Shown piece after piece: positions 1 to 6,809 of a stretch of 39,633 nt of DNA. The position numbers and the translations under genes are program-made. The number at the start of each line of letters is the position of its first letter. Within the stretch, counting starts at the first letter, position 1. A model generated the notes under the pieces. It ran no database searches and had not been told where the DNA came from. It saw only the letters and a program-made list of their open reading frames with translations. The DNA comes from Saprospiraceae bacterium (lineage in GTDB: Bacteria > Bacteroidota > Bacteroidia > Chitinophagales > Saprospiraceae): the NCBI GenBank assembly GCA_030148525.1, contig JASBTH010000287.1, positions 1-39,633 of the forward strand, written 5' to 3'.

Positions 1-10
1 GAATCCTAAT

Positions 11-361
11 TTGAAAACAGTAAGCTTTAGGATGGGCGATCCAGACTTACAGAAAATACTAACTGACGGGTTCGAGAAATATTTCCGCGATTTAGCAAAA
101 TTAGGATATGGGAAGATATCTTCCGGCCAAAGAATGGCTTATTTCGTTGAATTATCAGAAAAGACAGGTGGCTATTTTCCAAGTCCTAAAGAGAGTGCCG
201 CTAAAAAATATCCAAACGATCCAATTAGATCAAAATATGGAATCTATGTTCCAATAAAAAATGGAGAAACAATCACATTCGGGCCCGCCATAATATCTGA
301 CGACGAAATAGTCTGGTCGGTCCAAGTATACTGGTTATTGGAAAAACTATCGAATGATTGA
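11..361 (+). CDS. Hypothetical protein, possibly 5'-truncated by the window edge
   Basis: The frame is open from the window edge. The first usable start inside the window is TTG at 11, giving 116 residues; a true start further upstream is possible. I do not recognise the family. The product looks soluble and globular, with no signal peptide or membrane segment. It has a Lys/Gly-rich middle and an aromatic C-terminal stretch (VWSVQVYWLLEKL). Base composition is clearly more AT-rich than most of the window, like the next three genes, which suggests it belongs to the same accessory island. Function unknown. Confidence 0.5.
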   Translation: MKTVSFRMGDPDLQKILTDGFEKYFRDLAKLGYGKISSGQRMAYFVELSEKTGGYFPSPKESAAKKYPNDPIRSKYGIYVPIKNGETITFGPAIISDDEIVWSVQVYWLLEKLSND

Positions 362-594
362 AGAAGCACACGTAAAATCGAATGGTGTCCACCACAGAAC
401 GGAAACCTGCCCACTCTCGAGGCTTGAGTTTGAGCTCCAGCGCGAGGCGTGGAATGAGGTGGAATCAAATATCTACAAATTGGTTGTATTTTTCTTTTTT
501 TCGAATCTTAAGTAGATTATTATTCTAAATACGCAAGGGTTTTGCTGAATCAAATATTTAGGCTAGTTTTGAAATCTTAACCCTAAGCTTCCAT
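362..594. other. Intergenic stretch, GC-richer block inside an AT-rich island
   Basis: No gene is supported here. Bases about 380-470 are visibly GC-richer than the flanks and contain short complementary words (for example GGTG/CACC). Bases 470-594 are AT-rich and carry the promoter of the following operon. The GC-rich block could be a scar of an earlier insertion, but nothing specific was recognised. Confidence 0.3.
541..571 (+). promoter_or_regulatory. Bacteroidota-type promoter of the HEPN/X/SecB-like operon
   Basis: TTTG at 541-544 and TAGTTTTG at 564-571 match the Bacteroidota -33 (TTTG/TTG) and -7 (TAnnTTTG) boxes with 19 bases between them. Transcription would start near 577, leaving a leader of about 18 bases before the ATG at 595. 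Confidence 0.55.
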
Positions 595-1029
595 ATGTCA
601 CTTCTCATAAAATCCCAAGAGAACAAGAAAGCTTTTTTACTGTTGAAGGAACATCAGCAAGCAGATAATCGTTATGAAGAAGTAGATGGTCAGAACAATG
701 TTTGTTTTAGGGCTCCTGCAATTCATTGTTGCTATTACTCATGCTTCCAAAGATTGCTATTCATACTAAAGGAATATTTCACTGAACATTTCGAGGAAGA
801 TCCAAAAATTGGACATGGAACTCAGATTAAAACATTCCTTAACTGCATAGGAGGATTAGTTCAAAGAACAAGCTATTTCGAGCTGGATACAGCATTGAAA
901 GAGTTAAAAAATCTGAGAAACACTGTTGATTATAAGGATGACCTGCCGACAAGCTCCCAATTATCCAAGGCAGAGGATTACATGATTAGATTTCATTCAA
1001 TCCTTAAAAGAGAATTACCTCATGAATAA
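595..1029 (+). CDS. HEPN-like (UPF0332-type) domain protein
   Basis: A 144-residue, all-helical-looking protein. Its pattern fits the HEPN fold of small UPF0332-like proteins: a first helix pair with APAIHCCYYSCFQ, where those proteins have an HxAYYAxF-like segment; a helix with LKNLRNTVDY, where they have RxxADY; and a final long helix (AEDYMIRFHSIL). The catalytic Rx4-6H motif of ribonuclease HEPN toxins is not evident; the polar signature here is RNTVDY. HEPN proteins often act as toxins or as partners of nucleotidyltransferase antitoxins. It is first in an operon: its end overlaps the next gene by 8 bases, and a promoter lies just upstream. The fold call is by eye. Confidence 0.6.
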   Translation: MSLLIKSQENKKAFLLLKEHQQADNRYEEVDGQNNVCFRAPAIHCCYYSCFQRLLFILKEYFTEHFEEDPKIGHGTQIKTFLNCIGGLVQRTSYFELDTALKELKNLRNTVDYKDDLPTSSQLSKAEDYMIRFHSILKRELPHE

Positions 1030-1504
1030 CGCTCCTCTAATAAAAGAATTCGCAAATAAGATTTCCGCAAATTTTCCCTCAACTTTCACATGGTATGAGT
1101 ACAATGCTCTTTCATGCACTCATTTCCTTTTAGTTGAACCTGTAGAAATATATGACAGTAAAGTTTTCAAAGAATTTGGAGCTGATCTGTATTTTGATTG
1201 GCTAAAAAATGGAATTGAAGATGAAGATTTTTGCTTGATTTCTTCTGATTCATTAACTCAATTAGACCAACCTGAGTTGTTATGTGCACCTAAGAATGAG
1301 TTTACGCTTCATATAGATGGACAAGAATTTCAGGATGTACGAGACTTTGGAGTTCTGACAGATGCAACTATACCATGCGAAGGTTTCGTTGACTTTATCT
1401 ATCTAATAGAATTTGACTCTTTCAAAAGAGAAACATTAGAAGTACCTACTCAAGAAATTACCTATTTTCCAGGATATGACACGGGTTATAGCCTAGCCGC
1501 ATAG
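1022..1504 (+). CDS. Hypothetical acidic protein, middle gene of the HEPN/SecB-like operon
   Basis: A 160-residue acidic protein with no signal peptide or membrane helix and no family I recognise. It starts inside the end of the HEPN-like gene (8-base overlap), so the two are probably translationally coupled. It is followed after 16 or 31 bases (depending on the start used) by the SecB-like gene. It is rich in Asp, Glu and Phe and looks like a compact alpha/beta protein. Its position between a HEPN protein and a SecB-like chaperone makes it a candidate antitoxin or client of the chaperone, but that is inferred only from context. Confidence 0.55.
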   Translation: MNNAPLIKEFANKISANFPSTFTWYEYNALSCTHFLLVEPVEIYDSKVFKEFGADLYFDWLKNGIEDEDFCLISSDSLTQLDQPELLCAPKNEFTLHIDGQEFQDVRDFGVLTDATIPCEGFVDFIYLIEFDSFKRETLEVPTQEITYFPGYDTGYSLAA

Positions 1505-1535
1505 TCCTCACTATGGAAACTTGAATACACAAGAA

Positions 1536-1937
1536 ATGTCCTCATACGCCCTGAATAAAATCGGATTAAAAAGTACAGTTTTTAACCTCCCCGAAATTGG
1601 GTATTCCCCTAGCGAAAAGTTTGATATTGGTATCAATCGAAATTACTCAGAGCCTAACGAAAAGGGAGAATTTGAAGTATTTGTAACAGTACATGTAAAA
1701 CCATCCAATCTGAACTCTGAAATTTTATCTGTAACGTATTTTGGAGTTTTTAAACATTCGAATCCAGAGGATGAGCAGCTAAAGTTTAAAGATTTCGCCA
1801 AGAATAATGCTCCAGCAATAATTTATCCATATATCAGACAGTTTGTTAGGACCTTAACTCTTGAAGCAGGCTTCAATCCGATTATACTTCCAATTGTTAA
1901 CTTTTTGAAGTTAAAAGATGATCCTGCTAAGAAATAA
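1536..1937 (+). CDS. SecB-like chaperone
   Basis: About 133 residues from ATG 1536 (138 if TTG 1521 is used). The start ALNKIGLKS resembles the first SecB strand (xxIxKIYLKDxSFE). The C-terminal half has NAPAIIYPYIRQFVRTLT followed by GFNPIILPIVNF, matching the SecB pattern in which PNIL-FPYARExI-xL-xxGxFPxLNLxPVNF precedes the C-terminal helix. SecB proteins are tetrameric holdases that keep proteins unfolded for export. Solitary SecB-like copies in accessory regions include chaperones of toxin-antitoxin-chaperone (TAC) systems, in which the chaperone protects a labile antitoxin. Here it is the last gene of a three-gene operon, which fits that role, although no standard antitoxin is recognisable. 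Confidence 0.65.
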   Translation: MSSYALNKIGLKSTVFNLPEIGYSPSEKFDIGINRNYSEPNEKGEFEVFVTVHVKPSNLNSEILSVTYFGVFKHSNPEDEQLKFKDFAKNNAPAIIYPYIRQFVRTLTLEAGFNPIILPIVNFLKLKDDPAKK

Positions 1938-1938
1938 C

Positions 1939-1958
1939 ATTAAGTACCGGTTCTTAAT
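1939..1958. repeat. Imperfect 20-base palindrome after the SecB-like gene
   Basis: ATTAAG-T-ACCGGT-T-CTTAAT is symmetrical except for one T/T pair. It begins two bases after the stop codon. There is no T-tract behind it, so it is either an operator-like dyad or an mRNA 3' hairpin. Confidence 0.4.
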
Positions 1959-1994
1959 GCATATAAATTTGTTTAATATATTATTCGGTGGAGG

Positions 1995-2090
1995 GGAGGA
2001 AATCCCTCGCCTTTAGGCGAAGGCTTCAGTTCACCCCGTCCTCGTCAGAGATGCTGCCAGTACGCGGCAATTCGCGGGAGGCAGCTTTTA
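1995..2090. mobile_element. Hairpins resembling an IS200/IS605-type end (remnant)
   Basis: Bases 2003-2023 contain a CGCCT-TT-AGGCG hairpin (2008-2019) preceded by AATCCCT. This resembles the palindromic ends of IS200/IS605 elements, which are often written CCCTCGCCTTTAGGCGAGGG. A second structure follows: GCTGCC (2053-2058) pairs with GGCAGC (2080-2085) around an inner CGCG/CGCG stem (2063-2066 and 2073-2076). No tnpA or tnpB is present, so this would be a solo end or a non-autonomous relic. The resemblance is from memory and by eye. Confidence 0.3.
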
Positions 2091-2108
2091 GCGTGCTTTA
2101 GCCCGTAT

Positions 2109-2145
2109 TAAATCTACCGGCTGCAAGCCGGTAGATTTATTTTTT
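2109..2145. terminator. Rho-independent terminator
   Basis: A perfect 13-bp stem (2109-2121 with 2127-2139) has a TGCAA loop and is followed by six T residues (2140-2145). It insulates the AT-rich island from the kinase operon. Confidence 0.75.
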
Positions 2146-2526
2146 GTTCCTTCAAAACAAAGTAATGGCCCGTATTCCGGGCCATGATCCTTTTAGGGTG
2201 GTTGTTTCATTGGTTACCTCAAGTATTGATCTTGAGAAAACACGACTTTTTGCCACTGGTTTGCCCCCCTATTAATCGGACTTACGAACATTTCGGTTTG
2301 AACAATAGATTTTCATTATACTATGTTTCCCGACAGGGTTAGGGACAAAAGTGCGGCCTTTTTCGCATTATAGGTCGAAGTATAAAACATTCTTTTTTGG
2401 GGAAATCATTTCTGTAAAAATGACAACCACCTGCCCCCGGGTTTTGTATTTTAGATGGTCCTCCCACGATGCAGAGCAGCCACCTCATCGGATGAGCGAT
2501 CACCAAGCTCACTCAACCGAATACCT
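2146..2526. other. Leader/intergenic region before the histidine kinase
   Basis: No gene is supported. An 8-bp hairpin (ATGGCCCG 2165-2172 with CGGGCCAT 2178-2185) is the main structure. TATTTTAG, close to the -7 consensus, ends at about 2453 and follows GGTTTTG. That places a likely transcription start downstream of ATG 2455 and favours ATG 2527 as the start of the kinase. Confidence 0.35.
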
Positions 2527-3945
2527 ATGACCTCCCTGGAAAAAAGTCCTGAATTACTGGCCGACCTGCGTGCTTTAGAGGTGTTCGAGGGCCTGCCCGA
2601 CGAGGATTTGCAATGGTTGATTGATCACTCCGAATACAACCTGTACAAGGCAGGGACCAACTTATTCAATCCCGGTGATGCGGTCGATTATATGCAGGTA
2701 CTTCTGCGGGGGCGCTTCGTCATTTACTTTCAGCAAGACGGGAATATCCGGGAATTGAGTACCATGGAGGCAGGTGATGTGGCTGGTGTATTACCATTCT
2801 CAAGGATGGTGGAAACACAAGCTACCGGACGCATCCAGGAAGATCTCTATACACTGGAATTACATAAAGATTGTTTTGTGGATATGGTCAATCAAAGCTA
2901 TGAGTTGACCCAGCGGCTGGTAGCCCTCATGTCGAACCGTATCAGGGAATTCTCCCAAATGCGCTTTCAAAATGAAAAGCTTATGGCGCTGGGGCGCCTG
3001 TCGGCCGGCCTTGCCCACGAGCTGAATAATCCGGCTTCGGCAATGGTGCGTTCGGCCGAAGAATTGTACCGCAAGATCCACAAGACACCCGAGCAATTTA
3101 AGCGGATTATTGAGATCGATATAACGCCTGAACGAACCGATCAGGTCAATGCCATCTTATTTCGCCGCATTCAGGCTGGCGTTCAGGACTATTCTCTGAT
3201 GGAGAGCCAGGAACGCCTCGACGATCTGGTCGATTGGTTGGAAGATCACGAGATCGAAGATGCCGACGACCTGGCCGATACATTCGTTGAATTCGGAATG
3301 ACTCCCGATGATCTGGATCAGGTCGAAGCATTAGTGGAACCCAAGGATCTGTCGGCTATTCTATGGTGGCTCGAAAGTACCCTCAGCCTGGAAAAGCAGG
3401 TAGAAGAAATCCGGCAATCGGCCGATCGCATATCCGAATTAGTAAGTTCCGTTAAGAGTTATTCCCATATGGATCGTGGGCCGGGTATGGAACCCACCAA
3501 CCTGAAGGAGGGTATTATCAGCACCCTGGTAATGTTGAAGCACCGCCTTAAGGACTGTCAGGTGAAGCTGATAAAGGATTTTCCCGAAGACATCCCACTG
3601 ATTAAAGGTTATCCCGGAGAACTCAATCAAATATGGACCAACCTCATCGTTAATGCCCTCGACGCGATGGAAAAGGGAGGCACTTTGCGCATTGCGGTAG
3701 AACCGGTGGATAATTTTGTGCGGGTACGGATCATTGATTCCGGACACGGCATTCCGGAAGAGATCCGGTCGCAGATATTTGAACCCTTTTTCACCACCAA
3801 AAAAATAGGCTCAGGAAGTGGGATGGGCCTCGACATTGTTAAGCGGATCATGGACCGTCACCAGGCTAGTGTGCGCTTAGATTCTGATGAAACTGGTACC
3901 ACCTTTACCCTGTCGTTCCCCGTCATAGCAGAGAATGGCCAATAA
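2527..3945 (+). CDS. Cyclic-nucleotide-binding-domain histidine kinase
   Basis: 472 residues from ATG 2527. An in-frame ATG at 2455 would add 24 low-complexity residues that do not look like protein. Residues about 15-135 form a CRP-like cyclic nucleotide-binding (cNMP) domain (FNPGDAVDYMQVLLRGRFVIY). A coiled linker leads to the HisKA box with phospho-acceptor His164 (GLAHELNNP). After an acidic helical insert (about 200-300) comes the HATPase domain with N box (NQIWTNLIVNALDAM), G1 (DSGHGIP), F box (FEPFFTTKK) and G2 (GSGMGLDIV). There is no membrane segment, so it is a cytosolic sensor, probably responding to a nucleotide or similar ligand. The response regulator starts 10 bases after its stop, so they form one operon. 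Confidence 0.9.
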   Translation: MTSLEKSPELLADLRALEVFEGLPDEDLQWLIDHSEYNLYKAGTNLFNPGDAVDYMQVLLRGRFVIYFQQDGNIRELSTMEAGDVAGVLPFSRMVETQATGRIQEDLYTLELHKDCFVDMVNQSYELTQRLVALMSNRIREFSQMRFQNEKLMALGRLSAGLAHELNNPASAMVRSAEELYRKIHKTPEQFKRIIEIDITPERTDQVNAILFRRIQAGVQDYSLMESQERLDDLVDWLEDHEIEDADDLADTFVEFGMTPDDLDQVEALVEPKDLSAILWWLESTLSLEKQVEEIRQSADRISELVSSVKSYSHMDRGPGMEPTNLKEGIISTLVMLKHRLKDCQVKLIKDFPEDIPLIKGYPGELNQIWTNLIVNALDAMEKGGTLRIAVEPVDNFVRVRIIDSGHGIPEEIRSQIFEPFFTTKKIGSGSGMGLDIVKRIMDRHQASVRLDSDETGTTFTLSFPVIAENGQ

Positions 3946-3955
3946 ACACACCTTC

Positions 3956-5626
3956 ATGGCAACCGAAAAAAAACCTATTCTTTTCTCTATCGATGACGAT
4001 GCCCAGGTATTGCGGGCTATCCGTAGTGACTTGCGCAGTAAATACCGCAAAGATTTTCGAATTATCAGTGCAGAGTCAGCTAACGAAGTGCTCGATTCAC
4101 TACCCGAGCTCAAAAAAAGGGGAGAGGACGTTGCACTATTCCTGTCCGACCAACGCATGCCCGAAATGCTGGGTGTTGATTTTTTGGAGAAAGCCAAAGA
4201 AATCTTTCCCCTGGCCAAACGGGTCCTCCTTACGGCCTATTCGGATATCGATGCGGCCATTCGCGCTATTAACGATATACAACTCGATTACTACCTGGTA
4301 AAGCCCTGGAATCCGCCCGAAGAAAAACTGTACCCGGTGCTGGATGACCTGTTAGATCAGTGGTGGGCTCACCACCGCCCACCATTTCGCGGCATCCGTA
4401 TGGTTGGCTACCAGTATTCGCCTAAGTCACACGCGTTGAAGGACTTTTTAAGCGGTAATTTGCGTCCCTACCAATGGCTGGACGTCGAAACGCAGACTGA
4501 GGCCGGGGAGTTAATGCGATTGCATCAACTGGATCGCACAGATCTGCCGGCTGTCTTTTTTGAAGACGGATCAGTCCTGAAAGATCCGAATGTCCAGACC
4601 CTCGCCGCTCAGGTTGGGCTCAATCCTCAGGCCCAATCCGATGTATACGATGTGGCTATCATCGGCGCTGGTCCCGCCGGCCTGGCAGCTGCCGTTTATG
4701 GTGGGTCGGAGGGCTTAAAAACGATCCTCATCGAAAAAAGAGCCCCGGGCGGGCAGGCGGGGACCAGCTCACGCATTGAGAATTACCTGGGCTTTCCGAA
4801 GGGCCTCAGCGGGCAGGAACTTACCCGGCGGGCGCTAACACAGGCTACCCGCTTCGGTATTGAATTTTTGTCGCCGCAGGAGGTTACTTCTATAACCACC
4901 CGGGGTGAATACAAACACCTGACATTAGCCGATGGCACTGAATTGAACAGCCGGGCCGTCGTCGTAACTACGGGGGTCGATTATCGCAAACTACCCGCCG
5001 AAGGCGTGGATCAGTTCACCGGAGCCGGGGTGTATTACGGGGCGGCGACGACCGAGGCGGTAAGTTGTAAGAATCAGCACGTCTTTGTGATCGGCGGGGG
5101 TAATTCGGCCGGGCAGGGTGCCGTGTATCTGGCCCAATTTGCGGCCAAGGTGACCATCCTTATCCGGAAACCAGATCTGACCTCCTCCATGTCTTCCTAC
5201 CTGATCGATCAGATTGATGCCATTGATAATATTGAGGTACTGGGGCGCCGACAGGTGGTGCGTGCCCTGGGAAAAGACCGACTGGATTGTATTACCATCG
5301 AGAATCTGGATGATGAAAGCCGGGAGGACGTACCGGCAGGAGCTCTTTTTATTTTTATCGGAGCCCGGCCGTATACCGATTGGTTGGGCGAAGAACTGCT
5401 TCGCAATGAAAAGGGATTTCTGCATACAGGACGCGATCTGGTAAATCAGAAAAGCTTTCTAAAACACTGGAAGCGTGAGCGTGAGCCCTATCTCTTAGAA
5501 ACTAGTGAACCCGGTATTTTCGCTGCCGGCGACGTACGTGCCGGCGCCATGAATCGAGTGGCTTCCGCAGTCGGAGAGGGAGCCATGGCCATCAAATTTG
5601 TACACGAATACTTAGCAGAAACCTGA
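3956..5626 (+). CDS. Response regulator fused to glutaredoxin-like and thioredoxin-reductase-like domains
   Basis: 556 residues from ATG 3956; an ATG at 3935 would overlap the kinase gene. Numbering is from 3956. The receiver domain (1-125) has acidic residues in FSIDDD, phospho-acceptor Asp65 (LSDQRMP), Thr93 and Lys116. Residues about 145-222 look like a glutaredoxin fold, but the CPxC site reads SPKS (Ser155, Ser158). Residues 233-556 are a thioredoxin-reductase-like FAD/NAD(P) module with GAGPAG, a second nucleotide-binding GGGNSAG, and the C-terminal FAD motif FAAGDVR. The redox CxxC expected near 359-368 is replaced by VYYGAATTEA. It is probably phosphorylated by the preceding kinase. 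Its output is presumably flavin chemistry or NAD(P)H sensing rather than dithiol reduction. Confidence 0.9.
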   Translation: MATEKKPILFSIDDDAQVLRAIRSDLRSKYRKDFRIISAESANEVLDSLPELKKRGEDVALFLSDQRMPEMLGVDFLEKAKEIFPLAKRVLLTAYSDIDAAIRAINDIQLDYYLVKPWNPPEEKLYPVLDDLLDQWWAHHRPPFRGIRMVGYQYSPKSHALKDFLSGNLRPYQWLDVETQTEAGELMRLHQLDRTDLPAVFFEDGSVLKDPNVQTLAAQVGLNPQAQSDVYDVAIIGAGPAGLAAAVYGGSEGLKTILIEKRAPGGQAGTSSRIENYLGFPKGLSGQELTRRALTQATRFGIEFLSPQEVTSITTRGEYKHLTLADGTELNSRAVVVTTGVDYRKLPAEGVDQFTGAGVYYGAATTEAVSCKNQHVFVIGGGNSAGQGAVYLAQFAAKVTILIRKPDLTSSMSSYLIDQIDAIDNIEVLGRRQVVRALGKDRLDCITIENLDDESREDVPAGALFIFIGARPYTDWLGEELLRNEKGFLHTGRDLVNQKSFLKHWKREREPYLLETSEPGIFAAGDVRAGAMNRVASAVGEGAMAIKFVHEYLAET

Positions 5627-5632
5627 TCCGGA

Positions 5633-6196
5633 TCACTCACAGGTACCTGCGCGCCAGGCCGTTACCCCGGCGATGCGTGCAAAGCATGGATTGCTGTATG
5701 TCTTGCCGTTACAGCCACACACCGGATCGTATTCTTCGGTGCACATAGCATCGGGGTCGATCAGGGATTCGTCGATGCAGTCATCGGGAATCTGTAGGTC
5801 GCTATTCTCATTGCACGGCCCCACGGTCCAGGAAGTAACTCCATTATTACTGGCCTGACAGGCATTGCCGTAGGTTTTGCCGTCACAACCGCAAACTGGT
5901 GCGTACTCCATTGTGCAGGGAGCTTCCGGGTTGATCTTGCTTTCGTCGATGCAGTTGGCATCGGAAACCCCACAGGCCCCCACGGTCCAACTGGTCACTC
6001 CGGAAGTCCTGGCCTGACAGGCGTTGCTGTAGGTCTTACCGTCACAACCACAAACGGGGGCGTATTCCATGGTACAGATGGCATCGGGATCAATTTTACT
6101 TTCATCGATGCAATCAGGGGGGATCTTGCTGTATTTGTTGTTGCAGGCGAACAGCAGGAATAGGGCCGGAAAATATAAGATGGCACGCCAGGTCAT
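5633..6196 (-). CDS. Lipoprotein with three Kazal-type inhibitor domains
   Basis: 187 residues. A short hydrophobic signal ends in LLFAC, with Cys18 as the lipidation site, so this is a predicted lipoprotein. Three repeats of about 50-55 residues follow, each with CIDESxIxPxAxCTxEYxPVCGC(D/N)GKTYxNxCxAxxxGVTxWxxGxC. The PVCGCDGKTYxNxC core is the Kazal serine-protease-inhibitor signature. The copies differ mainly in the reactive loop before the core. Such proteins may protect the cell surface from its own or foreign proteases. It is convergent with the response-regulator fusion (6 bases apart) and divergent from padR. Confidence 0.85.
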   Translation of the reverse strand: MTWRAILYFPALFLLFACNNKYSKIPPDCIDESKIDPDAICTMEYAPVCGCDGKTYSNACQARTSGVTSWTVGACGVSDANCIDESKINPEAPCTMEYAPVCGCDGKTYGNACQASNNGVTSWTVGPCNENSDLQIPDDCIDESLIDPDAMCTEEYDPVCGCNGKTYSNPCFARIAGVTAWRAGTCE

Positions 6197-6277
6197 ACCG
6201 TATGTATTTTCAGTAGTTTAATTTGAGGTCGAACACAGACCAATTCATAAAGTGATGGTAGTTACCTCCCAGTACGG

Positions 6278-6396
6278 GGTAGTAGATATAGGGGGTTAAG
6301 CAAGTCCTACTACCTATTACCCCTCTACCACATACAAGGTGAGGTTGCGACATTCATCCTTTTTGCAACTAACTCACCCCAATCTCACCTTTTTTT
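6278..6396. promoter_or_regulatory. Structured region with competing hairpins and a T-tract
   Basis: GGTAGTAG (6278-6285) pairs with CTACTACC (6307-6314). Next, GGTGAGGTTGC (6338-6348) can pair with GCAAC (6365-6369) plus CTCACC (6373-6378) across a three-base bulge. Alternatively, AAGGTGAG (6336-6343) can pair with CTCACCTT (6384-6391), which is followed by T residues to 6396. The second pairing is terminator-like on the + strand. The two are mutually exclusive, as in attenuators. No known riboswitch class was recognised. Confidence 0.4.
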
Positions 6397-6441
6397 ACTT
6401 GGACAAAGTAGCGTTTTTTGGCGAAAGCCAGATAAAGAAAT

Positions 6442-6474
6442 TTTGACAATGTCTAAGTAATTTAGGTATATTTG
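6442..6474 (+). promoter_or_regulatory. Promoter of padR, probably giving a leaderless transcript
   Basis: TTTG (6442-6445) and TATATTTG (6467-6474) match the Bacteroidota promoter with a 21-base gap. The ATG at 6479 lies only five bases after the -7 box, so transcription would start at or within a base or two of the start codon. GACAATGTC (6445-6453), a 9-base dyad, lies in the spacer and is a candidate PadR autoregulatory site. Confidence 0.55.
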
Positions 6475-6478
6475 GGAC

Positions 6479-6808
6479 ATGGCAAAAAAGTTATACCGCG
6501 GCGCGTTGACCACCATCATTTTAGCCCTTTTGAAAGAACGGGGAGAGTTGTATGGTTACGAGATCGTACAGGAGGTCAAAAAACGTACTGAAGGCGAGTG
6601 GGCGATCACCGAAGGGGCCCTTTATCCGGCTTTACATAAATTGGAAGGAGTCGGACACGTTACGGTCACCTATCGCGAGTATAAAAACCGCACCCGCAAA
6701 TACTATCGTCTGACGGAGCAGGGGCGGGCCGAAGAGGCCAACTTACAGGCCGAAATGGAATCTTTTCTCCAATCCATGCATGCTTTATTGAATCCAAAAT
6801 GGACGTAA
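6479..6808 (+). CDS. PadR-family transcriptional regulator
   Basis: 109 residues, the length of short (subfamily 2) PadR regulators. The winged-helix DNA-binding domain fills most of the protein: LTTIILALLKERGELYGYEI, then ITEGALYPALHKLE (recognition helix) and the wing RKYYRLTEQGR. PadR proteins are dimeric repressors, often of the membrane protein encoded beside them. The membrane protein gene begins one base after the stop codon, so the two form an operon. The promoter suggests leaderless translation. Confidence 0.93.
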   Translation: MAKKLYRGALTTIILALLKERGELYGYEIVQEVKKRTEGEWAITEGALYPALHKLEGVGHVTVTYREYKNRTRKYYRLTEQGRAEEANLQAEMESFLQSMHALLNPKWT

Positions 6809-6809
6809 G

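Noticed and set aside
244-468. Open frame on the minus strand over the first gene's end
   Set aside because: It overlaps the first gene antisense and gives no recognisable protein; it is a shadow extended by the GC-rich block.
2455-2526. N-terminal extension of the histidine kinase from ATG 2455
   Set aside because: The 24 added residues are low-complexity and a promoter-like TATTTTAG ends just before the ATG, so ATG 2527 is the better start.
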